Position numbers and translations under genes: made by a program. A DNA stretch of 64,000 nucleotides from Ptiloglossa arizonensis (taxonomy: Eukaryota; Arthropoda; Insecta; Hymenoptera; Colletidae), in the NCBI RefSeq assembly GCF_051014685.1, contig NC_135049.1, forward strand, positions 31,823,531 to 31,887,530, in the 5' to 3' direction. Below, piece after piece: positions 39,801 through 52,747 of the stretch. Each line of letters starts with the position of its first letter. Position 1 is the stretch's first letter. Under the pieces are notes generated by a model. That model ran no database searches. It was not told the origin of the DNA and worked only from the letters and a program-made list of their open reading frames with translations.

Positions 39801-42150
39801 AAGAAACAGATTTATGGCGTCGTGAACAATCGACCGTCTCGTTTCTCGCGACGGCCGATTCGACTCGAGGTACGCTAAAAGCCGTATCATTAGCACGTCC
39901 TTAATGAATCCAACGTTTTATTTCCGCTCGCGAGAGTTTAATCTCCCTTTTAACGCGCTGGAAAGAAAGTTCTCCGTGTTCCTCTCCGTTTTGTTTTTCC
40001 CAAAGGTAGGAGGGACGGGTCTCCTCGTTTTTTCGCCGCGAACCGGTTGCAACGAACGAAACCGTTTGGCAAAAACGACGGCTACCGACGAAAACGATCC
40101 GTCATTCGTCCAACCGAAGGTTCGTCGCGGTCTAGCGGTTAAAGAGTCGCCGATTGCGTCGCTGGAGCTCGAACCGTGACGTTTTTTTTCGTTTTCTGGA
40201 TCGACGACACCCATCGAAACGCGTCCGAGTAACCATCGTCGGCGACAGGTGTCCAGGGTGGATCCCGCGCGGGCCGCTCGCACCGCGAACGGTATTCGCC
40301 TCGCGTATTTTCGTTCATTCCGTATAAACGTACCGCCCTTATCGCGCCGCGGATGTATAAATATTCCATAATGGTCGCGAAGCGCGATACGATCCGTGTT
40401 GCGCGAGCACCGTTTCGCGCGACCACCTCTCGACGAGGAAATTCTCTGAAAATATTTCCAACGGAGAGGTGTCGTCGTCGCGTGCGTCGATGAAAAGTTT
40501 CGAGGAAAGGCGTTTTCGAAATCCGCGAGCGACTCGCCAGCTTACGAAGGTCGCAAGAGAAAGTGTTATGTAGCTGGTTGCACGTTTTTATTACTATTTC
40601 CTTGGGGCACCGAGTGTCGGCCGGCTCGAGTATTCCTCGAGCGCGTTACAATTCGCCATTCCTCGCGCCAATGCGGCTTCTACGCGTTCGCACACACGCG
40701 CGCTCGCGCGTTCCCGCTCCTGCTATTACATATGTGGAGCACGTTGTACATACCGGTGACTATATTTAGAAGTTTCTCGAAAGCGAACGTTACAACGTAG
40801 GGAAAAACGCCGACCTCCCGCGAAATCTGGAGTAAATTGTGTATACGCGAACCGGCCGTCGAGGAAAGTCGGTGTCGAACTTTCGGGGGAGGGGGCCGTG
40901 GAAGAGTCGTCGAAACCGATCGAAAAAGTCTCGGGAAACGTTAATTCAAAAAAAAACCCCAAAAAATCGTTTCGACTGGCGATATTCTTGGCGTTTTCGT
41001 CGATCGGTCCGAACGTGTTTGGTACCGGGGTCGAAGCAGCGCGTCGCGTCGAGAAGAAAGAAACGGTGACGTAAGAGCGTCGCCGCCGGTCGATCGGTCG
41101 AAATTTCAACTCGGAGCGCCGCTCGAGTAGAAACGACATACTCGAGCGCGTCGTTCCGGTAAATTTCTAATCGACCCGATTCCGCTCGATGCTTCATTTT
41201 ACCCGTTTCGAGTCCACGTTGTATTACTTACGGTGCTTCGGAACGACAGAGTCGAGACGAACGGCGAAACCGTCGCGGTCGAAAATATAAATTGTCCCGG
41301 AACCGAGAAATATATATGGAAAAGATTCCCTCGTAAAGTCCCGGCAGTAGCGTGCATATCGCGGACCTGGTCGCGTTGCAACCCGATGGGATCGGATAAG
41401 GACCATCGAGCGGAATAAAGCAGTCCCTTTTGTCGGCTCCTTTTCGTAACAATTTCTTACGGAGAGGGCTACGAGCTTCCGCGTACACTATTGGACAAGA
41501 ACGCGTATATTCCACGGTGATCGTGGTTGGATCGAACGTCGGGTAGAAGCGACAGCTCGACGGCAATATCGGCGCAAAATATGGACGAGCTCGAGCGGGG
41601 ATCGTAGCTTTCCTCCTCGAGATTTACGAGACGAATTTTCCAAATTTTTCCCCGAGCTCGCCCGTCGGCTTTGCTTACGAATCGCGAGATTCCGTGGAAC
41701 CTATTCGATTTATCGTTTCGAAGTATCCGCGGACCGTGTCCCGGTAACGAGCAATCGTCGTAGAAAAGGTTGTCCCGGTGTCGCGTCTCGATGAGCCGAG
41801 TCGATCGCGGGAGAACGATTCGCGAGGGGGATCTCGATCGTCGAGCGACAGAAAGTGACTCGACGCGATCATGGGGGCCGACTTTCGAAAAAGGTGATCT
41901 CGAATCTGTGTCACATGGTGTTACATAGAGAATTTTAGGCACGCTCCGGCTCGCGTTGCGTCAACGTAGACGCACGCGGACCTCGAGCCGGCGCGCGTTC
42001 AATTTCTATTCGGCGATCATTTTCCAATTAGTCGCCGCGTCGAATCGGTAATGGACGATCGACGTAATTGCTCGACGAGCTCGAACGGGCAACGATCTAT
42101 CGAGGGGTGGGAGGATGGAATCATCGGAGACGTGTCCATCGACTCGTAAC
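36816..42150. other. Upstream flank of the cyclase gene and intergenic DNA
   Basis: Should contain the 5' UTR and promoter of the cyclase gene (minus strand). I could not place the transcription start; no TATA-initiator pair stood out. Small tandem arrays (GGGGATC)3 at 38580-38601 and (GGCGA)3-4 at 38949-38966 lie here. Confidence 0.5.
38949..38966. repeat. (GGCGA)n pentanucleotide repeat
   Basis: Three to four GGCGA units. Confidence 0.85.
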
Positions 42151-42154
42151 TCGG

Positions 42155-42193
42155 GCGCGTGCTCGCGCGTGCTCGCGCGTGCTCGCGCGTGCG
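42155..42193. repeat. (GCTCGCGCGT)n decanucleotide repeat
   Basis: Three perfect units (42161-42190) with partial units on both sides. Confidence 0.92.
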
Positions 42194-45100
42194 AATCCTG
42201 CCAGCCGAAGGATCCGCGAACGAATCGAAACAACGAGACGGGTCGGTGTACGCGAGATACGCGGCTCGTTTCCGCGTTGTCCTCGGCTCGGTTTATTTCC
42301 ATTTCGAGTCTCCGAGCGTTGCTCGTTTCCATTTCGCGTCAAAATTCCCGTCGAGCGCGCTCGTTGCGTTCGAAAAAACTTGTCAACGGTAGCTCCGGGG
42401 AGCTCCTAGAATTCGCCGTTTCTTTTCATCTCGCGTCTAAAGTGTGTTTCCCTGTACACGAAGGAGGTTCTTGGGTTCGTTTCGCTGGCGCGTAAGGCCC
42501 TTCCCTGGCTGAAAGAATCCACCTTTCGACGAAGATACGAGATCATCGGGGCCGGTGGTCTCGTTCCCCGGGTAACTAGGGAAGAACTTGTCGCGTTTTC
42601 TACTTTACGTTTACGTTCCTCGCGGCAATATCGTCGCGGTTAGCGTTGTTCCGGCGCGAGTTCAACGTTCGGTGCCTCGTTCCGGCCGGATTTCCTCGGT
42701 TTCCGCGTTGCGACATCCCCCGCCACCGATGAAATCGCCGTTTCGCGATAATCCGTTATCCGTCGTTGTTGCCCGGGCAACGAGCCGGAACGATCTTCGG
42801 ATAAACTTTAAATTCCCGCGTTTAAAGCGCACCGGGTCGACGATTATCGAGACAAATTCTACCTCGAGACCGGGCGACGAGATCGATTTTACGCATATTT
42901 CTCCGAAGGATATCCAGCTGGCTCTTCGTATCGTTCGCTCGGGACCTTGGAATTTCTCTTAATTACGATTAAGATGTCGCTCGGCAACGGGCCCACCGAC
43001 CACGGTTTTAAATAAGAGTTCGTGTATCGTCGCCGCCGATCGAAAATCGAGTTTCTCTTCCATCGGCGCGTACCTCCGCCGCGCGATATTGCTCGATTTC
43101 CATTAAAGCCGAAATCTTTTATCGGGTACGTCTCGGGTACGCAAGAAACACTTTACTCGAACGACATCGCCAAAGTTACGGTTCGTACGGTAAAGGCGTG
43201 TCTCGTTGAGAATATTTGGCTCGACGAGGAAAGGGGAAAGGTCGCGTTCGAGGCTTCCCTTTGAAACCGACCAACCATCGTACCCAGCGTGGAGGGTACG
43301 CGCGCAGGTACGTACGTCGAAACGAATTTCCACCTGGCGGAGCTTCCAAGCCGGTGAACGCGCTTTCGGGAAGATTCGCCGGTCCGCGACACCTTTCTCG
43401 ATAAAGTTTCATCGCGTCGGTGGTTTCGCGAATTTCACGATTTTTCAACGACTCGCTCGCCAGACTCTCGATCGGTATTCATCGTTGGATGAATTTCGCT
43501 CGGCACGCGGCAAGTATTCGCGCGGCCGCGATTCTTTCGCGAGTCGAACCTAGTAGTCCTTTCCACGTCCTCCGTTCCCGGACCACCTTCCGCTTCGATT
43601 CTCTCCTCTTTTTTACTCTTTCGGCGGCCCACGCACCCGCTCCCGATCGTAGACCTTGCCTTTCTATTTTCTGTCCCGCGGCGCGCGCGACACGCCCGCC
43701 GTCTCGAATTCGTAGCTCGTTTTTGGCCTACTTCGCGGTACCTACGTGCGCTCAGTTTCCACGGGTGTTCCGGTGCTCGCGGTGAAAACGTACGCACGCG
43801 TACGCTTCCGGTGTCGTTTTCCGCCCGCGACATCAAACGTCTTCGAACCGAGTATACGCGCGCCGACCAAAGGACCGTAATCGGAGTTCGTGAATTTCGA
43901 CGAGGTTGGAGAAACGAGTTTTGGATTGCGCAAGGTGTCCCGCAGCGAGGTGTACAGGGGGGAGTACGATTCTAAGCGTAAAACCGAGTCGAGAACGCCG
44001 AGTATACTTTTTCCGTACCGGATTTCGTGCCGGATCCGTTCGAGGCGGGTTTCCATCGAATTCTTCTCGACTATCCTTGGATCATTTATCGCAAAAAAAA
44101 AAGAAACTTTCCCCGTGCGTACCCTCCGACCGATCGTCCCCGAGAAGGAAGCACCGCGCGAGAAAGATTCGTCGTAGGTTCGTCGATTTCTTTTCGCGCG
44201 TGTAATTTTGCAACGATCGGGTTACAGAACCGCTCCGGTGGGATCGATTCGCTTCTATTCGACCGCGATCCTTTCTTTCGAACAATCGTCCCGCTTACCT
44301 TGATCGTCGTATTCCCGTTTAATAACGCTCCAATCGAGCGACCGTGCTCAGAAAGTCTCGAACACCAGCAGCTCCGCCGGTACTCGCAGTGTCATTCCTA
44401 CCGAACGCTCGTGCGGGAGTGCAACGTACCGGTGGCGAACCGCGTCGATCGCGACAACGGCAAGAAATTAAAGCATTCCGGCGGCGAGCAGCTAGAATCT
44501 CGCAATTGAAATTCGCGTGCAATCGTGCGAGAATGCGGTCGGCGATCGCGACGACGAATCGAAGAAACGAAAACACGCGGCGCGGACCGTTCTCCACTCT
44601 AGTTACGGAGCATCGTTCGCGAACTTCGGTACGTGGTATAGGAAGCGTTCGAAAACGATGGAAAATCCAACGCGGCTGGTCTCGATGGTCGTACTCGCGA
44701 TTACTCGCGAGTCAATTTGGCGAGGATCGAACCACGAACCGACGTAACCTTTTTCGAATTCGAACGACCGTCCCGCCGCGGTACGAAAACGAACGACGTA
44801 AGGCCGGCGGTCGACAGTGATCGTGGGCGCGCGCGGCCAGACTGACTTCGCTCTGCTCGTCCTCTTTCCCTCGCAGCTCGTACGTCGAGCGTCGTCGCCG
44901 TCGGCGTCGTCGTTCCATTCACAGTCCCGTGCTCCACCGACGCGGCGACGTGTACCGCCCAGGCGCATGAGCGCTCGCCGCGGAAACGATTCGAAAAAAA
45001 AGAGGGAGACCACGGACACGCGGTCACCGCGTTTACGGAATTTTTTTTACGAATTATCCACACCTGCCTCGCCGAAACCAACGACGAAACCGTTCGTACG

Positions 45101-47317
45101 TGTTCCACTGGTAACGGTGATCGAACCTCGCGCGAACCTCGAAGACCGTGCATCGGTGAACGTGGAAAAATTATGCGAAGTTTGCGGATACGAATACGTA
45201 TTTTTCGATCGATTTTGAACTCGTTACGTTCTGAACAACGCGGAGATTTTTCCAACGAGAAATCTCGATGGACAGGAATCGTCGAAAGACTCGGTTTCCA
45301 CGAGCGTTACGTTCGTCCCGGTTGTATTTTCTTGGCGCGAGTCGAGTCGGTTCACCGTCTCCGAAAACGAGACTACGGTGGCTCTCGAACGAACCGTAAC
45401 CCTTATCGAAACGAAAGGTCCTGAAACGTTCCGGCGGTAGATTAGATAAAAGCGCGCGGTAGCGAGCGCATTGGCGCCGGCACGGATCACTCGAGATTCC
45501 GTCGGCTGCGAATAAGAGGATCGTCGATCGCGGACGGTAGGTAAGAGGAGCGGCGAGGAAACTCGGTCCATTCTTGACCGTACTCGAGGTTTACGAGGAC
45601 GGAAGCGGATAGAGGGAAAAATCGCCAGGGTGAACGAAACGCGTCGCGTTCAAAGGGAACGTCCAATCCCGCGGAAGATCCGTCCCCCGTGTTTCCATCG
45701 ACGTCTCGACGCGGTGGTAAGCGTCGACGCTCGTTTCGCGGAGCGTCGGAACGATCTCGAAGCCGCGTGGGACGTCGATTCGACGACGAGAACAGCTTCG
45801 TTACGCCGCGCGTCTTATTGCGCACGAAAGATCAAGCTCGACCCTAGCGCAACGGTACGAAGGGTCTCGTCTTTGGGAAATTTTAGCGAGACGTCGCGCC
45901 CGGATTGTTTTTCGTTCGAATTTTAATGGCGAATTACGCGCCCCCTCGTCCCGAACTCGACTCGGTATCGATTCGGTAACGAAGAACGTTCGTTCCACGC
46001 TGGTTGCGCCAGCAACCGAGACCTTCCGTGCCCGGGGCTCGGGGATTTAGGGGCGCGAAACGTTCCTCTTAAAATATGCACCCGAGAGCGCGCGTTCTCG
46101 CGTTTCCCCGCAACCAGCTCGGAGGAAACCTCCGCGTACCTCTTAGGCCGCGTAATACGCGTCTGCTGGGAACGTACAAATCTTCGTGTCCGGAGATTAC
46201 GAGTGAAATATTCTCTCGCGTCGCGTATTTTAAAAGTACGAGAAGTCTCGCGAGCACCGCGAATATGAAATTATGCGTCGGTCGGCCGGCTTCCGGTCCC
46301 GGTTGCGCCGTTAAGCTTCGTCCACCGAGAAACGAGACGAACGTCTGTCTCGGTGAAAGGATTCCCTACGAGTCGAACGACTCGAACGTCCGAGTATTCT
46401 CTAGCGATGGGATCGAAGCCGCGTCCGAGACAGAAACGCGCGTTCGTGTCGAAGAATCGAGCGAAAACGTCCGAGCGAACACGGCGGAGATTTGCGTTTC
46501 TCGAAAGCGGAGTGGAAGATGGAACGCGGTCGTAAATTCGACGCGGTTCCTTTCGGAATCAGCCGGTGTGAGTCGCCGGTCCGAGAAAGGCAGCGATCGA
46601 TGGTCCCGGGTGTGCGAGATTTTCGATCGTTCCTCGTGGAAAAACTCGTCGCCGGTCGAAAAACGAGGAGAAAAGGAAATCGATCGGACAGACGGTCGTG
46701 GAAGGGGAGAAAGGCGAGGACGTACGGCACTGAGGCGGATAACCCTCTTTTTTTCGCGTCGTCCGACGATTACGCATTACGCAAGTGCGTAAGAACGCGC
46801 GGAACTCGCGCGTGACTTGCTTTGGAGAAAGGTACTTCTACGTACGGAGACAAACGGAGCTGGTGCCCGCGACGCGAAACTTATCGCCGGTATTTCTTCG
46901 AACGGTGAGTAACCGCGATACGTTCGATACCGTGCGCCGAAAAATCCTCGTTTCGCGGAACGAGGTCGGCTTCGAGCGAGATTTTTCGTCGGGCGTTCGT
47001 CGTACGTTTCGAAAAACCGACGTTTCCACTCTGGAAAGGTCAACGCCGGGTACACGATTCTCGAGCGAATCTCTCTTCCGAGCGTCGAACCAGCGCGTAC
47101 GAGACTCTTGCACGTTCCATCCGTTGATACCGAGTTATTCGTTGCGCTGTATTTATTAGCCAACCGATGCGTCATCTTTCAATCCCTGCGTTAAATCGGT
47201 CTCGCGCGATCAATTCGACGCAAGACGAACAGCTTTGTGCATCGCTGGGGCCGCGGGCAGCCGAGATTTACGACCGTCCGAAATTCCAGCGAATTTGCGA
47301 TACGCGGTGCACCGGAC

Positions 47318-47319
<2 letters not shown>
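42194..47319. other. Intergenic, no gene supported
   Basis: CpG-rich DNA without recognisable coding, RNA or mobile features. Confidence 0.6.
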
Positions 47320-47385
<66 letters not shown>

Positions 47386-47396
47386 TTTATTTTATT
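47320..47396. repeat. (AT)n microsatellite followed by (TTTTA)n
   Basis: About 30 AT units (47320-47380), then three TTTTA-type units. Confidence 0.97.
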
Positions 47397-50267
47397 CTGG
47401 AGCGCGGATCAACCTCTCGACGATGTTCGTTCTCAACGCACGAGGAAATCGAAGAGCTCGCGAATCGTATCGTTCTCGACGTTATCTTTTCGCGTAACTC
47501 CTAATTTTGTATATATCGCGATTGCGGTTCGGACAGCTCGAGACGAGACGATCCCTCGAAGTTGGCGCGCTCGGCAAATCGACGTTGGTTCTTCGGTCTC
47601 TGGTTCGTCCTCGTCGATCTCTTTCTCGGGATTCGCTGGTCCACGGTCGAGCGAGACGAATCGTCGTCGTTTTCGGCGAACGACACGGACCTCCGCGATT
47701 CTTCTCCCTCCAAAGCAGCGCGTCCTCGGTACGTGCATCATTATCGCGCGACCCAGTTTTCCGCCGCGGTTAATTAAATCTTTTTTTGCGGAGCCGTCCG
47801 ATCGAAATCGGGCCGCGGGGTAGGGATCGGCCGTTAAACGCTCGTTACGTCTCGTTTTCGGCACGATAGCGTCGCCGACCGGCCAAAAATACAACCGAGT
47901 AAAAAAGAAAAAAAGAAAAAAAAGTATCGCGCGTAATTGCCCGCCGTTCGTGTCCAGTGCGGCACGATCTCGTTACATCGGTGACAATGCAACGATCGTA
48001 ACGATGCTTACGCGTTCACGGTTATTTGTTCTCGAAGAGGTTTTCGTCCGTTCGCGGGAGACGCGTCGAAAGAGTCGACGCTCGTTTGAATTTCAAACGA
48101 GAACGAGTTACCGTACCGACGATACGCTTCCGAAAGTTCAAAGTTACGATCGGGAACCACGGTTGGCATCTCGGCGAATTTGTGCCCTTTTGGTAAAATT
48201 ACTTTCCACGAGTTTGTACGCGAAAGTCGAACCGTCGGGGAACAGGTGCCCCGATCGGTTGGGAAATTCATCGATCGTGGATCGTCTCCGCGATCGAACT
48301 ACGCGAGCCGAACACTCGGATCGTCGTTGTCGTGTACGTCGATAAAGTCGTTGCGCGAGTACGAAAATGAAACTCGCGGCCGGTATCCAGAAGCGTTTCT
48401 CGCGTAAAAGCGTTCGCGTTAATTTCATCGCGCGCGTTAATGCACGCTCCGAATTCCCCTCGCTTTCCGATTACTCGTAATTACACCGATTACCCGTGGC
48501 GAGCGTGCACGCCGGGCCAGCACCGAACATAAATAACGCGCGATCGGCGATACGTTGTTGCGTCGGGATCGAAATAAAAGGAATCGTGTCCGGTGGAACA
48601 CGGTATCGGAAAGTTCTCTCCGCTCTGTACCGATACTTTCCCGCCGTTTGGAAGTGCTCGCTTTTGTTTGGCGGGCAGCCAATGACCCTATTTTTGTCGT
48701 TCCGGTCCGTAGCGCGAAACTGGATAGAATTTTCGTGTCGGTGGTCGGTGTTTCGTCCGAGACCGGACGGTAAACGTATATCGTTGGAAAGAGGAGGTTC
48801 GCCGCGTTGCTTTCTTCTCCGTGACCGAAAAGTGGAAACGTCGCGTCGAAACGTCCCCGGCGTTGGAACGATCCGATAAATTTAATCGTAACGGAAACTT
48901 CGACTCTCGCGGCGTTGTACGCGCAACCTGCCGGAAAGACGCGGTATCCGTTGCTAAAAGGAATGGAAATTACGCGAGTTTACGGGCGCACCGATCGGTG
49001 GGAACTTTCCGACGAATCCAATACCGTAAAACGTATATCCGATATCGTAAACGTCGTAGAGTCGGCGGGCAAAGCGGCCGGCTTGAATAATTTCGCGAGC
49101 CGGGAACGCCCTGTAAAACCCCGTTCGAGAAGGCCGAAGAACCTGATCCAACGCTCGCTAGCGGATCGATACGACCCGGATAGGTTTACGCGGGACGATA
49201 ATCGTGACACGCACGAGCGAGCTCGGCAACTCCCGAAATACGATTATCGAGGATAGGCGTCGAGTGCCCTCGCGGCGAGCTGCTCCGACTTGCCACGAGG
49301 AGCGAAGTTATCGATGCCACGGTGCGGCTCGAAAAGACCATTGAAAGGTGCTCGAACGACACCTGTTGCTCACGGATCGGCGACGAATAATTCCTCGACG
49401 ATACCGGTACCCTTTTCGGCTGGATCTCGCTAGCGATGTTTCGCTTCGATAATTACGAACGCGGTGATCGCCCGGGGATCTCCGCGAACGTTGCTTCTCG
49501 AAACGACGGCTACCCGTGTAATAACGCGAGAATTTATTTCGTTTTCCAGGTAAACGGTCCGCGCCAGGTATCGTTCTCCCTCGCGTCCCTTTCCCCTGCG
49601 TACGCGTACAAGGTTTATCGCGCTTCCGAGACGCGTACCTCGGATCGATCGCCGGGAGCCTTATCGCGATTGTATCTCCTCTTCGCGTACTTTGAAAAGT
49701 TATTCAATAAGGACCGCTCGACGGACGAAACTCTCGCCCGTTTATCTCCGAGCTCGGTCCGAACGGCGTTACAATTCATCGCGAAGAAACCTTATCCTCC
49801 GCGTTGCGGAAACAGCCGCCGAGAGCTCGAGCGGAACTCGCGCTTCTTTGCTCCGTGCTCGGTCCTCTTTTACCGCTGAAAGTTATCCCCTTTGTTCGGA
49901 CGGTGTCGAAAGACGACGCAAACACCGTCGACCGCGGGAAACTGGGTTCGAAAGAAGAACGCGGAGACGAAATATACGGGGTCGAGCTCGAACCAGTTTA
50001 TGCGAACGATGATCGACGAACGAAACGATTCGAGAAGCCGCGTAGAGATTTCGTGCGTTCGCGTTCTCGATGTTCCTCGATCGTTGATTCGTATCCGCGA
50101 TCTGGTTCTAATTTAAACCCGTTCGGTTCGTAAACCGACAACGCAAATAGACGTACGCGTACATAAATTGAATCACCGTCAACATCCTCGACGACCATTC
50201 TACAAAATCAATTACAGCTGGGACGATTAGAAGGGAAAAGAAAGGCTCGACGGTAGTCGCGTTTCCA

Positions 50268-50291
50268 GAGCACAATGGCCGTGCTCCATTG
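50268..50291. promoter_or_regulatory. Overlapping inverted repeats with opposed ACAATGG/CCATTG sites
   Basis: GAGCAC/GTGCTC (50268-50273, 50281-50286) overlaps CAATGG/CCATTG (50273-50278, 50286-50291). CCATTG/CAATGG is a Sox or YY1/NF-Y-like core. Confidence 0.35.
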
Positions 50292-51372
50292 GCGATATTT
50301 AATTTCCTGTTGGTCGGGAACGCGGCAAAATAAAGGGCAATTGTTTCGAGCGAGGCAACGTCCCTCTAATTCCGAGCGTGTCGAACCGATCCCCGCGATC
50401 CTTTCACAGAGGATAAATCCCCGCAGGATCGATCGTAGCGACGCTGTAATTCAACGACATCCCTACCGACCACTGGTAACGCTATTTACAACGGATTTCT
50501 AATTAGCAACGGATAAGGATTAAATTCCCCGCGACGATACCAACGCTATTCGCGGCCCGGTAGAGACCCTCGCGTCCGATCGATCGAAGAACGTGCCGTT
50601 TAATTACCTCGCGGTAAACGTAATTGTACGTTCCTCTGGAGAAAAGGAACATCGAGGTACGTTAATGTTTTGCGCGGGGTAACTACGAATCGCGTGGATT
50701 TATCGAGAACCGATTAAACGTTCGAGGACGTAACGGGTAGTTTCCAGGACGTACGAGAAGGAACATTCTACGCGGCCACTCGAAGCAACGTCGTTAACGT
50801 TTCGAATGCAATTACGAATGGTCGGTTGCGCGAAAGCTGGTAACGCCGGTTCTGAATCGAGACGATCGATCCCCGAGAACACGAAATCGTACGTAAGGGC
50901 GTTTTTAGACGCAAAGGAAGCGGCGTTCGTCGTCCTCCCGAGAAAGAATAAAACGAACGGTCGTCGCGCGCGACTTGGTCGGTTCGATGAATCGATAACG
51001 GACGGACGTTTACGACGCGCGAGAAAGATGGCGCCACCGGTCCCGTTTCGTACCATCGACTTCTGTTCTTTCCCCGTTGCGGTCCGCGGGAACCGAATCC
51101 GTTCCCATAGTTTCGAGATAGGTAAAAATGATCGTTTCGTACGAGACGCAACCGGTGTAAATGCATCCAAGAACGAAATCGAACAAATATCGAAAGCTTC
51201 TCGTCGCGGAGCCCCCGTCGAACGAGATCCACTTGCCGATGATAAATATTCAACGTATTGTACACTCGGATCGCGGTGCGTTTAAATCGTGAGAAAATAA
51301 TCGTGTTCCGTAGCGTCGATTAATTTCTTCGCGGAACGGACAGCTCAAAGTTCCGAGAACGGACGAACGATG

Positions 51373-51410
51373 AGAAATCTTAATTACACCGATAGCCCAT
51401 TAAGATTTCT
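51373..51410. repeat. Perfect inverted repeat, 12-bp arms, 14-bp loop
   Basis: AGAAATCTTAAT (51373-51384) and ATTAAGATTTCT (51399-51410). Confidence 0.85.
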
Positions 51411-52576
51411 TCGAAACCGATCGTTTAATTTCAGAAACGAGTCGCTCGGCTGGGTCGGTCGACGGAAATCGGACGATTCGTTATCTATTATCCTTCGGTG
51501 TGTCGTATACGCGGTAATTAATTGGACCGTGCCTTCGAGCTCGCAACGAGAAATCATTCCGTAACGGTCGTGACTTAATTTCACCGCGATCGCGTAACTC
51601 CGTTAACATCGCGCCAAGAGATGTCGACGATAAACAATCATCGGCCACCGCGCAATCGCGGACCCCCGGCCTTTATTCCGTGTACGTCGATGCGATCGGG
51701 CTTATCGTTTAATGCACGAACCGAATCGAAACCGGGCGAAACCGGGCCCACCGAGCGAAAAGAAAAAAGAAACGAGGAACGCGCACCTCGAGTGCCACGA
51801 GGAGCGTGATAACCGTTAATTTGCATAACGCGATGCACCGTGTTCCTCGAACTTGAATTTACACCGTTCGCTAATAGGACGCGGAATCATCGATCCGAGT
51901 GGAGTCGCGAAATCGAGTATCGACGATGGGGATCTAGAGCGCGATCGCGATCGAACGGATCGTCGTTTCGATCGCGATACGAAGCAACAACGATTCTCGA
52001 ATTACTTCCTACGATTAAAGATAATCCGGTTAACGACCGAGCGGATCGTACCGGTATAAATACAATTTACCGAAGGTTTTGTTCTCGCGGAGAACCGGGT
52101 AGGAAGGTGTTAACGGTCACGTTCGAACGCTAAATAATATTTTCGAGAAATTAGCACCACCGCGGCACAGGTCGCTCCATACGTTTCGCAGAATTAAGAA
52201 TCATCGCCAGCCCTTCGCTCCGCTTCCCTCTAACACAATTTCCTACGCTCTTCTCTCTCTCTTCGTTCCCTTCGACCCCAATCTTCGTACCCCTTCAACG
52301 CTTAAACCTGTACACACGCAAACAGACAAACAGCGCTCGCTCTTAACGTCCATCGCGTGAGCTCGTAAATTTCCCTCGAAAATTGGAACGATTTGCGCCA
52401 AAGCTGCATCGCCAAAATTAACCGGGCCCGAGCGTTACTCGTAACGAATTCGTCCGACGTAGCTTTTCGCTGCGAGTCTAATACGCAGCGGTGTTCCACA
52501 TCGTAGCAGAGTTTTCATACAAACCTATTCGATAAGAAATAACCAAACTCGCGACGTACTCGTCGTCGATACTTAC

Positions 52577-52747
52577 CTGCGGTATCTCTCGGCTCTGTTC
52601 GTCAATTGTTGGCAAATTTAGTTCGTCGAACAGTCGGATCGTTCTTCGCGGAAAAGAGTCCGCCTCGAACCAGGGTTGCAAGGAAAGAGGAAGGGTGTTG
52701 GAGCCGCAGTCGCGGCAAATTATCAGGGCCGAGGTGAGACTCGTTAA
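52577..52747 (-). other. Doubtful orphan exon
   Basis: The minus-strand frame is open from a TAA at 52750 to a perfect donor CAG|GTAAGT at 52577/52576. The residues have a balanced composition, unlike the Arg/Ser-rich chance frames around it (for example LIICRDCGSNT, PWFEADSFPRR, LFDELNLPTIDEQSREIPQ). There is no clear acceptor with a pyrimidine tract, no partner exon and no family I recognise. It may be an exon of an unannotated gene or chance. Confidence 0.22.

Larger units (their letters stand above)
47397..52576. other. Intergenic, no gene supported
   Basis: Contains the two inverted-repeat motifs at 50268-50291 and 51373-51410 and little else that can be named. Confidence 0.6.

Noticed and set aside
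47167..47823. 218-codon plus-strand frame through the (AT)n array
   Set aside because: The alternating Tyr-Ile run is just the translated microsatellite.
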